This document shows positions 44,874 through 53,727 of a stretch of 64,000 nucleotides of DNA, piece by piece; positions within the stretch are counted from its first letter, which is position 1; every line of letters starts with the position of its first letter. The translations under genes and the position numbers were made by a program. The notes beneath the pieces are model-generated. The model was not told the origin of the DNA, did no database searches, and worked only from the letters and a program-made list of their open reading frames with translations. The DNA comes from Streptomyces sp. WMMC940 (GTDB lineage: Bacteria > Actinomycetota > Actinomycetes > Streptomycetales > Streptomycetaceae): the NCBI RefSeq assembly GCF_027460265.1, contig NZ_JAPZBC010000001.1:310001-374000 (forward strand). The letters are read 5' to 3'.

Positions 44874-46011
44874 GATTCTGCCCGCCCTGAGCCGCTGGTA
44901 CGCCGAGGGCGAGCCGTTCGGACTGGCCACGGTCGTGTCGGTGAGCCGCAGCGCGCCGCGCGGGCCCGGCGCGGCGATGGCCGTCGGCCCGGACGACGAG
45001 GTCGTGGGCAGTGTGTCCGGCGGTTGTGTGGAGGGCGCGGTCTTCGAGATGGCGCAGGAGGTCCTGGCCGACGGTACGGCGCGGCTGCACACCTTCGGGT
45101 ACAGCGACGAGGACGCGTTCGCGGTCGGGCTGACCTGCGGTGGTGAGATCACGCTGCTGGTGCGGGCCGTCTCGCCGGGCACCGACGCGGTGTTCGGGGC
45201 GGTGGCCGACTCGGTCGCCGCGCACCGCCCGGTGACGGTCGCGACCGTGACCGACGGCCCCGCGCCGCGCGGCGCCACCCTGGCGGTGTGGGCGGACGAG
45301 GTGGCGGGGTCGCTCGGCGCCGAGGGGCTGGACGCCGCCGTCGTGGCCGACGCGCGCGGCGGGCTGGCGCAGGGCTCGACCGGTGTGCGTCACTACGGGC
45401 CGCGGGGACAGCGCCGCGAGGACGACGTCTCGGTCTTCCTCCACTCGTTCGCTCCGCCGCCGAGGATGCTGGTGTTCGGTGCCATCGACTACGCGGCCGC
45501 CGTCGCCAGGATCGGCGACTTCCTCGGCTACCGGGTGACGGTGTGCGACGCGCGTCCGGTGTTCGCCACGCCCAAGCGTTTCCCGGAGGGCGTCGAGGTC
45601 GTCGTGGACTGGCCGCACCGCTATCTGGACCGCACCGAGACCGATGCGCGCACGGTCGTCTGCGTACTGACGCACGATCCGAAGTTCGACGTGCCACTGC
45701 TGGAGCAGGCCCTGCGCCGGCCGGCCGCCTACATCGGCGCCATGGGCAGCCGGCGCACCCACGACGACCGTGCCAAGCGGCTGCGCGAGGCCGGGCTGGG
45801 CGAGGAGCAACTGGCCCGGCTGCGGTCGCCGGTGGGCCTGGATTTGGGGGCCCGTACCCCCGAGGAGGTCGCCGTGTCCGTGGCGGCGGAGATCGTGGCA
45901 CTGCGGTGGGGCGGGAGCGGCGCGCCGCTGACGGAGACGGCCGGCGCGATCCATCCGGCCGGGCCGGTTCCCGGCCGCGCCGGGACCCGGGAGGGATCCG
46001 CCGGTGTGTGA
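44866..46011 (+). CDS. coxF: XdhC/CoxI-family molybdenum cofactor chaperone (CoxF-like)
   Basis: A 381-residue protein. The N-terminal XdhC_CoxI domain shows FGLATVVSVSRSAPRGPGAAM and VGSVSGGCVEGAVFEM. The C-terminal Rossmann domain has MLVFGAIDYAAAVARIGDFLGYRVTVCDARPVF and ends with AAYIGAMGSRRTHDDRAKRL. XdhC proteins bind and sulfurate molybdopterin before insertion. The start overlaps the VWA gene by eight bases. The signature Cys in SGGCVEG is present. It is not an aldolase or dehydrogenase itself. Confidence 0.9.
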   Translation: MREILPALSRWYAEGEPFGLATVVSVSRSAPRGPGAAMAVGPDDEVVGSVSGGCVEGAVFEMAQEVLADGTARLHTFGYSDEDAFAVGLTCGGEITLLVRAVSPGTDAVFGAVADSVAAHRPVTVATVTDGPAPRGATLAVWADEVAGSLGAEGLDAAVVADARGGLAQGSTGVRHYGPRGQRREDDVSVFLHSFAPPPRMLVFGAIDYAAAVARIGDFLGYRVTVCDARPVFATPKRFPEGVEVVVDWPHRYLDRTETDARTVVCVLTHDPKFDVPLLEQALRRPAAYIGAMGSRRTHDDRAKRLREAGLGEEQLARLRSPVGLDLGARTPEEVAVSVAAEIVALRWGGSGAPLTETAGAIHPAGPVPGRAGTREGSAGV

Positions 46012-46029
46012 CGAGGAACGGAGCTGAGC

Positions 46030-46773
46030 ATGGAACTGCGGCACGAGTTCACCGTCCCCGTACCGGTCGAGGAGGCCTGGCGGGCGCTTCTCGACATCGA
46101 GCGGGTGGCGCCGTGTCTGCCGGGCACGACCGTCCAGGAGTTCGACGGCGAGAAGGTCACCGGCACCGTGAAGGTGAAGGTGGGGCCGGTCACGCTGACG
46201 TACCGGGGCACCGCCGTCTTCGAGGAGAGGGACGAGGCGGCGCACCGGATGGTGCTGAAGGCGAGCGGCAAGGAGGTGCGGGGGCAGGGCACCGCGCGGG
46301 CGACCGTCACGGCCGGGCTCACCGCGTCGAACGCGGCAACGGCCGTCTCCGTGCGTACCGACTTCGCCGTGACCGGACGGCCGGCCCAGATCGGGCGGGG
46401 CGTGATGGCCGAGGTGGGCGACAGGCTCGTGGGCCGGTTCGCTGACTGCCTCTCCCAGCGGCTCGCCGGGGCGCCCGGCGCGGAGACCGCGGATGCCGGG
46501 AGGGGCGCGGTGGCCGGAGCGGGGACGGATGCGACCGGGCCCGCCGAGCCGGGGGCCGGGGAGCCGTCCGCGCCCGCCGCGGCCGTGGCGGAGCCAGGAG
46601 TCCCGGCCGTGCCCGAGGCGCGTGCGGAGGCGGGGCCCGCCGAAGCCGCCGAGCCCATCGATCTCCTGCGGACCGCGGGCCTGCCGGTCACCAGGAGGAT
46701 CGTCCCGGTGGCGCTGGCTGTGGGGGCGGCCGCCGCCGCGGTGGCGGTGGCCGTCCGGCGCCGGCGGCGCTGA
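46030..46773 (+). CDS. coxG: CoxG-like SRPBCC protein with C-terminal membrane anchor
   Basis: A 247-residue protein: an SRPBCC (START-like) lipid-binding fold at residues 1-150 (MELRHEFTVPVPVEEAWRAL, LDIERVAPCLPGTTVQEFDG), an Ala/Pro/Glu-rich linker, then a single membrane helix (IVPVALAVGAAAAAVAVAV) with a poly-Arg end. This is the CoxG design. CoxG of mycobacteria is reported to move menaquinone between membrane and enzyme, so electrons from this operon probably enter the quinone pool. It is the last gene of the operon, 18 bp after coxF. Confidence 0.9.
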   Translation: MELRHEFTVPVPVEEAWRALLDIERVAPCLPGTTVQEFDGEKVTGTVKVKVGPVTLTYRGTAVFEERDEAAHRMVLKASGKEVRGQGTARATVTAGLTASNAATAVSVRTDFAVTGRPAQIGRGVMAEVGDRLVGRFADCLSQRLAGAPGAETADAGRGAVAGAGTDATGPAEPGAGEPSAPAAAVAEPGVPAVPEARAEAGPAEAAEPIDLLRTAGLPVTRRIVPVALAVGAAAAAVAVAVRRRRR

Positions 46774-46875
46774 CCGTCAGTCCGGGTGCGTCGCGAGCAG
46801 GGCGAGGAGCAGCGGGATCCGGGGCGAGCCGTCGGGGGCCGCCACCCGCCGCCGGGCGTGCGGACCAGTCTCGGC

Positions 46876-46909
46876 TTGACGAATCCGTTTGCCATGGCGG
46901 CAAATGGAT
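46876..46909 (+). promoter_or_regulatory. Promoter and dyad operator before the XRE-cupin gene
   Basis: TTGACG (46876-46881) resembles a -35 box. Directly after it is an inverted repeat, ATCCGTTTGCC-N5-GGCAAATGGAT (46883-46909), with one mismatch in 11-bp arms. The repeat covers an upstream ATG at 46894, so the true start is more likely the ATG at 46912, and transcription may begin at or near that codon. Binding by the encoded regulator is inferred. Confidence 0.55.
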
Positions 46910-46911
46910 CC

Positions 46912-47505
46912 ATGGCGGAGAAGGATGTCGACGAGGTGCTCACGGCCGTGGGACCTCGGTTGCGGGCCCTGCGGCAGGCGCGCGGCAGCACGCTGGCCCA
47001 GATCGCCGAGACGACCGGGATCTCGCTGAGCACGCTTTCGCGGCTGGAGTCCGGCGGGCGGAAGCCCACGCTCGAGCTGCTGCTGCCGCTGGCCCAGGCG
47101 TACGGCGTGCCGCTGGACGAGTTGGTCGGCGCCCCCGCCGTCGGTGACGCGCGCATCCGGCAGCGCCCGTTCACCCGGAACGGGCAGACGTACGTACCGC
47201 TGACGCGGTATCTCGGGGGTATGCACGCCTACAAGCACATCGTGCCGCCGCGGACGAAGGACAAGGGCGTGCGCCCCGAGCAGAAGGTGCACGAGGGCTA
47301 CGAATGGCTCTATGTGCTCACCGGACGGCTGTGGGTGGCACTCGGCGAGCACGACCTCGTTCTCGGCGCGGGCGAGGCCGCGGAGTTCGACACCCGCACG
47401 CCGCACGGCTTCGCCAACGCCGGGGACCGGCCCGTGGAGTTCCTGTCGCTGTTCGGGCCGCAGGGGGAACGGATGCACGTACGGGCACGCCCCACCCCGG
47501 GCTGA
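46912..47505 (+). CDS. XRE-family regulator with cupin domain
   Basis: A 197-residue transcription factor. The helix-turn-helix lies at about residues 12-62 (RLRALRQARGSTLAQIAET, STLSRLESGGRKPTLELLLPL). The cupin sensor domain covers about 85-195, with HEGYEWLYVLTGRLWVALG and TRTPHGFANAGDRPVEFLSLF. Such proteins usually repress operons in response to a small metabolite. It follows the cox operon and may regulate it or the SDR next door. Possibly translated from a leaderless mRNA, since no ribosome site precedes the ATG. Confidence 0.88.
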   Translation: MAEKDVDEVLTAVGPRLRALRQARGSTLAQIAETTGISLSTLSRLESGGRKPTLELLLPLAQAYGVPLDELVGAPAVGDARIRQRPFTRNGQTYVPLTRYLGGMHAYKHIVPPRTKDKGVRPEQKVHEGYEWLYVLTGRLWVALGEHDLVLGAGEAAEFDTRTPHGFANAGDRPVEFLSLFGPQGERMHVRARPTPG

Positions 47506-47520
47506 TCGGCCCGGTCAGGT

Positions 47521-47547
47521 CCGCCAGGACCGCCAGGACCGCCAGGA
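47521..47547. repeat. Three tandem copies of a 9-bp unit
   Basis: CCGCCAGGA repeated three times in the 250-bp gap between the XRE regulator and the SDR gene. The gap holds no other recognisable element. Confidence 0.85.
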
Positions 47548-47756
47548 CCGACGACGACCCGACCGCGGGGGCCTTCGAGGTCCACGGCCCCGGCCACCGG
47601 CGCATGGCCGCGCCGCCCTCCGCACGGGGCCCCGAGGGCGTGCCCGTCCCCGGGACCGGTCCACCCGGGCGGCCGTCAACGTGCGCGCCTCCCCGCGCCG
47701 GCGGCGCCGGGGCGGTGCCGCCGGTGCGGGGACCGTGGCGCGTAAGGTCAAGGGCC

Positions 47757-48605
47757 ATGAGCAGTCAAGGAGTTGCCGAGCGCGGAGTCCACCTCGTCAC
47801 CGGCGGGGGAACGGGCATCGGAGCCGCCACCGCGCGCAGACTGCGGGCGGACGGCCGTCACGTCGTCGTCTCCGGGCGGCGCCCCGGCCCGCTGGAGGAG
47901 ATCGCGCGCGAGACCGGGGCGCTGGCACACGCCGCCGACACGGCCGACCGCGACGCGGTGGAGGCGCTGGTCGAGGTGGTCGTCACGGCCTACGGCCGAC
48001 TGGACGGCCTCGTGCTCAACGCGGGCATCGCCCGCGGCGGTGCCGTCGGCGATCTGCGGGACGAGGACTGGGAATCGGTCATGAGGACCAATGTGACCGG
48101 CCCGTTCCTGCTTCTCCGCGCGGCCCTCCCCCATCTGCTCCGGTCACGCGGCGCCGTCGTGGCCGTCGCCTCGGTCTCCGCGCTGCGCAACGGCCAGGCC
48201 AATGCCGCCTACGCGACGTCCAAGGCAGCGCTGCTGCAGCTGTGCCGTTCCGTCGCCGTCGACTACGGCCCGCGGGGTGTGCGGGCCAACACCGTCTGCC
48301 CGAGCTGGGTACGGACGGACATGGCCGACCGGCGCATGGCGCGCTTCGCCGACGAGGCCGGACTGCCGGACGCGGGTTCCGCCGCCGGCACGGAGAAGGC
48401 GTACGAGGAAGCCACCCGGCTCATCCCCGCACGCCGGCCCGGCGATCCGGCCGAGGTCGCCGAGGCGGTCGCCTGGCTCCTGTCACCCGCCGCCTCGTTC
48501 GTCAACGGCGCCACGCTGACCGTCGACGGAGGAGTGACGGCCGTCGACCCCGGCGCCGTCGCGTTCCACCACCGCATCGCGCCCCGCGCCGGTCTCGACG
48601 GCTGA
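47757..48605 (+). CDS. SDR-family oxidoreductase
   Basis: A 282-residue classical short-chain dehydrogenase. The cofactor motif is HLVTGGGTGIGAATARRL with Arg residues following the second strand (VSGRRPG), which favours NADP. NAG is in LNAGIARGG, the catalytic Ser in VASVSALRN and YATSK carries the Tyr and Lys. FVNGATLTVDGGVTAVDPG near the C-terminus is the usual ending. Substrate is unknown. AAGGTCAAGG lies upstream of the ATG. Its last 123 bp overlap the convergent DUF2993 frame. Confidence 0.9.
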   Translation: MSSQGVAERGVHLVTGGGTGIGAATARRLRADGRHVVVSGRRPGPLEEIARETGALAHAADTADRDAVEALVEVVVTAYGRLDGLVLNAGIARGGAVGDLRDEDWESVMRTNVTGPFLLLRAALPHLLRSRGAVVAVASVSALRNGQANAAYATSKAALLQLCRSVAVDYGPRGVRANTVCPSWVRTDMADRRMARFADEAGLPDAGSAAGTEKAYEEATRLIPARRPGDPAEVAEAVAWLLSPAASFVNGATLTVDGGVTAVDPGAVAFHHRIAPRAGLDG

Positions 48606-49934
48606 GGTCCCGCCGGCGGCGGACGGGGCCGGACTCCCGCGGTCTCCGCCGGTGGTGCGGTCGCCGGGGAGGCCGGCGTCGGCAGGCCCGGCGGCCGAAG
48701 GGCGGCCGGCGGAGGGCTTGCCGAAGGTCAGGCCGGTCCCCGTCAGGTCGGCGCGGATACCCTCGCGCTCCACGACGACGTCCTCGAGCCGGATGTCCCC
48801 GGTCGTCGTCCTCGGCAGTTCGAACGACAGTGACAGCCGGTCGGAGAGCTGCGGTGGCCGGAGTTCCAGCAGGGCGCCGATCAGCCGGGGATCGATGCCG
48901 ACCTTCTCCAGCAACCAGGGATGGTCGACGACGACGTCGACGAGGTTGACCCTCATCAACTGCTGGAGGAAGCGCGGCGTTCCGGTGAGCCGGTTGAGTT
49001 CCTTCTCGCTGCGCAGCGCGCGCTCGATCCGGGACTCGGGAAGCCCCAGCCGCTCCACCACGGCCGGCAGGGCCAGCAGGGCCCTGACGCGGGCGGCCTC
49101 ACGGCTGATGCGCGCTGCCGCCTCGCGGTGGAGGCGCAGGCCGGAGTGCCCGGGATCCTTGCCGGGCCGGTAGCTGAACAACCCGGGGACGTCGAGCCGC
49201 ATGCCCTCGACGGTGGTCGACACGGCCCGCTGCCCGTCCCTCTCGATGCGGGCCTCGGCCCGGACCGTGATCTCCCTGCCGGCCACGGGCAGGGACCCGG
49301 CCATGTGGACCCCGCTCGGACCGGCACTGGTGAACTTCACCCGGGAGGCGCCGAGTTCACGGTTCAGGTCGTCGAAGGAAAGCAGGACGTCGCCGTCCAG
49401 GCGGTCGACGACGGCGCCCTGAAGGGAACTGGGCAGATCGCCGACGATCCGGACGTCGCGCGCGGTGGCGTGCACCTCGGCGAGCGAGACCTTGCCGGCC
49501 GCCACGTCGGGCAGGGTGACGTCGGCGCGGTCGATCCGCTGTCCGAGCACCTGGGTGAGGAAGGGGAAGCCGGCGATGTCGACGTCCGGGCGCGCGCCGG
49601 GGCCGAGCGAGTCGCGGATCTTCTCCTCGACCTTGTCCTCGGCGTAGGCGAGGGCCAGTCGATCGCCGCCGCAGAGGAGTGCGGCGCACACGACGGCGCC
49701 GGCGGTGAGCTTCAGCGCCACCGGCAGCGCTCCGAACCGGCTCCTGCCGCGGTGGTCGGGCGGCGACCACTCGTCGGGGGTCTCGTCCGACGGGACGCCG
49801 CGTGCGGGCGCGCCACCGTACGCACGGGCCGTGGAATCACCCTGTTCGGTGAAGTCCGGCTCCGGGTCGGCCAGTTGGGCAAGCTCCTCATACGGATTGC
49901 GGGAATGCGCGGTCATGCGTGTGGGGGGTCGCAT
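48483..49934 (-). CDS. DUF2993 (LmeA-like) phospholipid-binding protein
   Basis: A 483-residue protein. A cytoplasmic Pro/Asp-rich N-terminus is followed by a membrane helix (PVALKLTAGAVVCAALLCGGDRLALAY, about 70-95) and a periplasmic-side DUF2993 domain (about 100-410) with VDIAGFPFLTQVLGQRIDRADV, typical of the LmeA family. That family binds lipids and takes part in envelope lipoglycan maturation in mycobacteria. The last 70 residues are low-complexity and overlap the SDR gene in antisense, so they may be non-conserved. A GGGATGAG site precedes ATG 49934; an ATG at 49916 is an alternative. Confidence 0.83.
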   Translation of the reverse strand: MRPPTRMTAHSRNPYEELAQLADPEPDFTEQGDSTARAYGGAPARGVPSDETPDEWSPPDHRGRSRFGALPVALKLTAGAVVCAALLCGGDRLALAYAEDKVEEKIRDSLGPGARPDVDIAGFPFLTQVLGQRIDRADVTLPDVAAGKVSLAEVHATARDVRIVGDLPSSLQGAVVDRLDGDVLLSFDDLNRELGASRVKFTSAGPSGVHMAGSLPVAGREITVRAEARIERDGQRAVSTTVEGMRLDVPGLFSYRPGKDPGHSGLRLHREAAARISREAARVRALLALPAVVERLGLPESRIERALRSEKELNRLTGTPRFLQQLMRVNLVDVVVDHPWLLEKVGIDPRLIGALLELRPPQLSDRLSLSFELPRTTTGDIRLEDVVVEREGIRADLTGTGLTFGKPSAGRPSAAGPADAGLPGDRTTGGDRGSPAPSAAGGTSAVETGAGRDAVVERDGAGVDGRHSSVDGQRGAVDERGGG

Positions 49935-50287
49935 CGACTCATCCCATCACGATCACCACCCTCGAACGCAAGTCCGGTCGCCGTGGACCGCGCCACAGTC
50001 GCCGCGGCGCGCCCCCCGGAAGCGGAGTCGACCATCTGAGGGTCCCTCCGGGGCGCACCCGGCGCTCGTACCGCCGGCCGTGCGGCGGTGCGGGACCCGG
50101 CGCGGGGCGTGTTCGAGGGACGCTCTAAGATGGTTTACCGTTCATATAGGTGTGGGTCGCAGACCGCACCATCGGTGGCGGTGCGCCCACCCCGTGAACG
50201 GCCCCGGCCGGCATCCCCCGACCGGCCGGGGCCATCTCCCGCTCGACGCGCCCCTCCCCGCTGCTCCCGGCAGCACGCCTCACCGCG
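49935..50287. other. Gap of about 350 bp with one AT-rich island and a terminator
   Basis: It lies between the start of leftward DUF2993 and the 3' end of leftward LigB. Bases 50124-50152 are unusually AT-rich (GGTTTACCGTTCATATAGG) and may be a promoter. The LigB terminator is at 50200-50233. A 54-codon rightward frame from 50130 has no ribosome site and is not called. Confidence 0.5.
50200..50233. terminator. Terminator downstream of the DNA ligase gene
   Basis: GGCCCCGGCCGG and CCGGCCGGGGCC form a perfect 12-bp stem around a ten-base loop, about 55 bp past the ligase stop codon on its strand. Confidence 0.75.
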
Positions 50288-51844
50288 TCAGTGACCCGAC
50301 GGAAGCACCACGGGCGTCGCCGCCAGGACGTCCTCGATCGCGTCGGCCTCCGCCGCCGGCTTGTCGGGGCGGTGGCGCAGGACGCGGGCGAACCGCAGCG
50401 CGACACCGGCGGGGTAGCGCGAGGACCGCTGCAGACCGTCGTACGCGATCTCGACGACGAGTTCGGGCCGGACCCGCACCTCGAAGCCGTTGTCCTCCAC
50501 CGCCAGCTCCCGCAGCCGTTCCGTCTGCCAGCGGAGCATCTCGTCGGTGAGCCCCTTGAACGTCTTGCCGAGCATCACCAGACCCCCGTCGGCGCCCCGT
50601 GCCGCCAGATGAAGGTTCGACAGCAGTCCCGTGCGGCGGCCGTGACCCCACTCGGCGGCCAGGACGACCAGGTCGAGCGTGTGCACGGGCTTCACCTTGA
50701 GCCAGGAGCGGCCGCGGCGCCCCGCGACATAGGGCGCGTCGAGCCCTTTGACCATGACGCCCTCGTGGCCGCGGTCGAGCGTGGCGGCGAGGAAGCCCTC
50801 GGCGCCTTCGAGCTGGGCGGGGGACGCGGGGTCCTCGACCACGTACCGCCGGACCCGCATGGGCTCGGGAACCAGCGCGGCCAGCACCGCATGGCGCTCG
50901 TACCCGGGCAGATCGAGCACGTCCCTGCCCTCGGCCGCGAGGATGTCGAAGAAGACGGGTGACAGGGGAACCGCCGCGGTGGCGGCGGCCACGTCCGTCC
51001 GGGAACCCACGCGGGAGGCGGTGTCCTGGAACGGCAGCGGCCTGCCGGCCGGGTCGAGTGCGATCACCTCGCCGTCGAGGATGAAACGGTCCCCCGGCAG
51101 CTCCCGCACCGTCCTCACCACGTCGGGCAGCCGGGCGGTGATGTCGTCGAGCGACCGCGTGTGAATACGCACCTCCCCGGCCGAGCGATGGACCTGGATA
51201 CGGACCCCGTCGAGCTTCTCCTCCACGGAGCAGGCGCCCAGAGCCCGGACCGCGTCGGCCACCGACGCCGAGGTGTGGGCGAGCATGGGCTGTACGGGAC
51301 GCCCCACACGGAGCCGGAAGGACGAGAGCACCGTCGGCCCCTCCGCCAGTACCGCCTCGGCCACCCGGGGAAGCGAACCGTCGAGCATCACCGCCCGCCG
51401 GACCTCCCCGGCCGGTGCGCCGGCCGCCTTGGCCACGCCCTCGAGCGCCACCGCGTCGAGGGCGCCCTGGCGCACCTCACCCGTCAGCAGCTTCAGCAGG
51501 AACTCCTGCTCGGGCGGGGTCGCGGCGGCCATGAGACCACCGACGAGCCGCCTGCGCTCCGCCTGGGCGCCCGGCCCGCCGACGCCGGCGAGCGCCGTGA
51601 ACGCGGCGTCGGTCTCCTCGACGGTCAGGACGGGCCCTCCGGCCGGCTCGGGCCGGTTCCTGAGGATGCTCCAGCCGACACCGAGCCGGCCCTGAGGAAG
51701 CCGTCCGGCCAGGTAGGAGATGACGAGCGCGGCCTCCTGCGGCCGGGCGTCGCGGAACAAGGACGCCAGGGCCTCGATCTTCCGGGTACGTGACGGCTCG
51801 GCAGCGATCTGCCTGGACACATCGGCGAGGCGGGCCAGCAGCAT
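50288..51844 (-). CDS. ligB: ATP-dependent DNA ligase (LigB type)
   Basis: A 518-residue ligase resembling archaeal/eukaryotic ligase I and mycobacterial LigB. An N-terminal helical DNA-binding domain (1-180) precedes the nucleotidyltransferase domain, with Lys210 in EEKLDGVRIQVH as the adenylated residue. Motifs DGEVIALDP, VFFDILA, EGVMVKG and SWLKVKP follow, then an OB domain with GKTFKGLTDEML. It seals DNA nicks with ATP, additional to the essential NAD-dependent LigA. The start at 51844 lacks a clear ribosome site. A LigD-type polymerase lies 7 kb away, without Ku in this window. Confidence 0.92.
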   Translation of the reverse strand: MLLARLADVSRQIAAEPSRTRKIEALASLFRDARPQEAALVISYLAGRLPQGRLGVGWSILRNRPEPAGGPVLTVEETDAAFTALAGVGGPGAQAERRRLVGGLMAAATPPEQEFLLKLLTGEVRQGALDAVALEGVAKAAGAPAGEVRRAVMLDGSLPRVAEAVLAEGPTVLSSFRLRVGRPVQPMLAHTSASVADAVRALGACSVEEKLDGVRIQVHRSAGEVRIHTRSLDDITARLPDVVRTVRELPGDRFILDGEVIALDPAGRPLPFQDTASRVGSRTDVAAATAAVPLSPVFFDILAAEGRDVLDLPGYERHAVLAALVPEPMRVRRYVVEDPASPAQLEGAEGFLAATLDRGHEGVMVKGLDAPYVAGRRGRSWLKVKPVHTLDLVVLAAEWGHGRRTGLLSNLHLAARGADGGLVMLGKTFKGLTDEMLRWQTERLRELAVEDNGFEVRVRPELVVEIAYDGLQRSSRYPAGVALRFARVLRHRPDKPAAEADAIEDVLAATPVVLPSGH

Positions 51845-52386
51845 GCGGCCATCGTGCCCGCCGCGGCCCCCATCCGCACGCCGTGCTCCCGGTCGGGTCC
51901 ACCGCGACCGGGCGGCGGGCGACCTCGGCCTCGATCGGGCGATCGGGCCGGGGCGGCGCGGTGCGCCACCGGGCAAGCACACGAGCGCATGCGCTCGTGC
52001 GGACCCGACGAGGCGGCTCAGTTGGTCGAGGCCGCCGCGTCCGTGGGGGTCCTGGGTCGGGTCCGGCGTCCTGGCGTCCGGATCGCTCGGGCGGGTCTCG
52101 GCAGGACCGGCGCAGGGACGCACCGGGGACGATGGCCCCGGGGCGGACGCGGCCGCTGACGGCACGAGCCTCCTCCCTCGTCGACGGACACCCGATCGCC
52201 GAGCGCGGTGGACGGGACGGCCGCCGCCATGCGCTCCCAGCCGCCGCACCGCCGCCACTCGCTCGCCCCGGAACCACGGGGAATTTCCGGAAGGTTCCCT
52301 TCTCGCCGTTCGCATGCCTCCCATCCTTCGCTCAACTCCCCTAATCTGCCGTGGATTTGCTCCACTTCCGACACAGGTAGGGGACC
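51845..52386. other. Divergent gap of about 540 bp with a 20-bp palindrome
   Basis: Separates LigB and the secreted PLC gene. CACGAGCGCATGCGCTCGTG at 51980-51999 is a perfect 20-bp palindrome. Near 52283 a TTTCCGGAA dyad stands in a less GC-rich stretch that leads into the PLC promoter region. No gene is supported. Confidence 0.6.
51980..51999. promoter_or_regulatory. Perfect 20-bp palindrome in the ligB-PLC gap
   Basis: CACGAGCGCATGCGCTCGTG equals its own reverse complement. It is 136 bp upstream of the ligB start and about 390 bp upstream of the PLC start. A dimeric regulator site is a reasonable guess. Confidence 0.5.
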
Positions 52387-53472
52387 ATGAGGAAGCTCTC
52401 GCGCACGACAGCGGCATCAGTCGCCGCCGCCGCACTGGGTGTGGCGCTCGTACCGGCACAGGCGCCCGCGGCGGCCGCGCCGGGCACCGAGGCGACGGCA
52501 CCGGCGTACTCGTCGACGACCTCGGTCGGCGTCCACAACGCGTATGAGAAGGCGAAGTACCCCTACTTCGCCGACGCCTTGGACTCGGGTGCGGGAATGC
52601 TCGAAATCGACGTGTGGACCAATGTGTTCGGCAGATCCTTCCGGGTGGCCCACGACAATCCGGTGGGCAACGACAACAACTGCGTGAACGCCTCGACCGC
52701 CGCCGAGCTGCGCAGCAAGTCCCGCAACAGGGATCTCAGCGGCTGTCTCTCCGACATCCGCGCCTGGCACGAGGCGAACCCCGGACACCGGCCCATCCTG
52801 CTCAAGGTCGAGATGAAGGACGGTTTCCAGGGCAAGCACGGCCGGGGCCCCGCCGCGCTGGACGCCCTGCTCACCGCCGGGCTCGGTGACGCGCTGTACC
52901 GGCCCGCCGATCTGGCGGCGGGCCACCCGGACCTGGACTCCGCCGTACGCGCGCGTGGCTGGCCCTCCCGCACCGACCTCGCGGGGAAGTTCATCGTCGA
53001 ACTCATACCCGGTACGGTCGAGCAGGGGAACCCTTTCGACACGCTGTGGACGGACCGGGAGTACGCCACCCATCTGCGCAACCTCGCCTCCGCCGGCCGG
53101 CTGCCCGAGGCCTCGGCCTTCCCCGCCGTACTCGGCGCGCAGGCCGGCGACCCGCGCGGCCGCTACTCGGACGCCTCCATTCGCCCGTGGTTCGTCGTCT
53201 TCGACGGGGGCGCCTCCCTCTACGCGGGCGGCTCGATCGACACCGCCTGGTACGACAGGAACCACTACCTCGTCCTCATGACCAGCGCCCACAGCGTGCC
53301 GCCCGCGATCGACAGCACCAGCCCCACGGAGGCACAGGCCCGCGACCGCGTCGCTCTGCTGGCCGGCAGGCACGCGAGCGTGGTCTCGTCGGACTGGCAC
53401 ACGCTGCCCTCGGTACTGTCGAGCGTCGTGCCGCGTGGCACCGCCGACGGTACCCCCCGGTCACAGCGGTAG
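52387..53472 (+). CDS. Secreted Ca2+-dependent phosphoinositide phospholipase C-like protein
   Basis: A 361-residue exported protein. A signal peptide ends near residue 32 (ALGVALVPAQAPAAAA). The TIM-barrel active-site residues of the PI-PLC-C1 family appear as H50 in SVGVHNAYEKA, E73 and D75 in LEIDVWTN and H89 in RVAHDNP, with KVEMKDGF near residue 140. It should cleave phosphoinositides or related phosphodiesters outside the cell. The ATG follows GGTAGGGGACC. It is 255 bp from the convergent roadblock gene. Confidence 0.88.
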   Translation: MRKLSRTTAASVAAAALGVALVPAQAPAAAAPGTEATAPAYSSTTSVGVHNAYEKAKYPYFADALDSGAGMLEIDVWTNVFGRSFRVAHDNPVGNDNNCVNASTAAELRSKSRNRDLSGCLSDIRAWHEANPGHRPILLKVEMKDGFQGKHGRGPAALDALLTAGLGDALYRPADLAAGHPDLDSAVRARGWPSRTDLAGKFIVELIPGTVEQGNPFDTLWTDREYATHLRNLASAGRLPEASAFPAVLGAQAGDPRGRYSDASIRPWFVVFDGGASLYAGGSIDTAWYDRNHYLVLMTSAHSVPPAIDSTSPTEAQARDRVALLAGRHASVVSSDWHTLPSVLSSVVPRGTADGTPRSQR

Positions 53473-53727
53473 GCGGGGACGCCGACGGTCCTCCCCCGGC
53501 GCGAACCGTTCGTGGCGGCCTTTCCAGCCGGTGTGCGACGGGGAGGCCCTGGGTCGGCGCCACCGGGCCGGCAGCCCTTGGGCACCCGCCCGGACGACGC
53601 GCGACACCGGGCCTCCCCGTCCCGCCCGTTGGGAGAGGGAGATTCCGGTCGGCCCGGGACCGGGGCCGCCCGGACGACGATCCCCGCAGAGGTGCCAGGC
53701 GCGGCGCAGGGCCTTCAGGCGCAAGCC

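Noticed and set aside
50130..50294. 54-codon frame starting MVYRSYRCGS
   Set aside because: No ribosome site, composition like shadow frames, and it runs through the LigB terminator.
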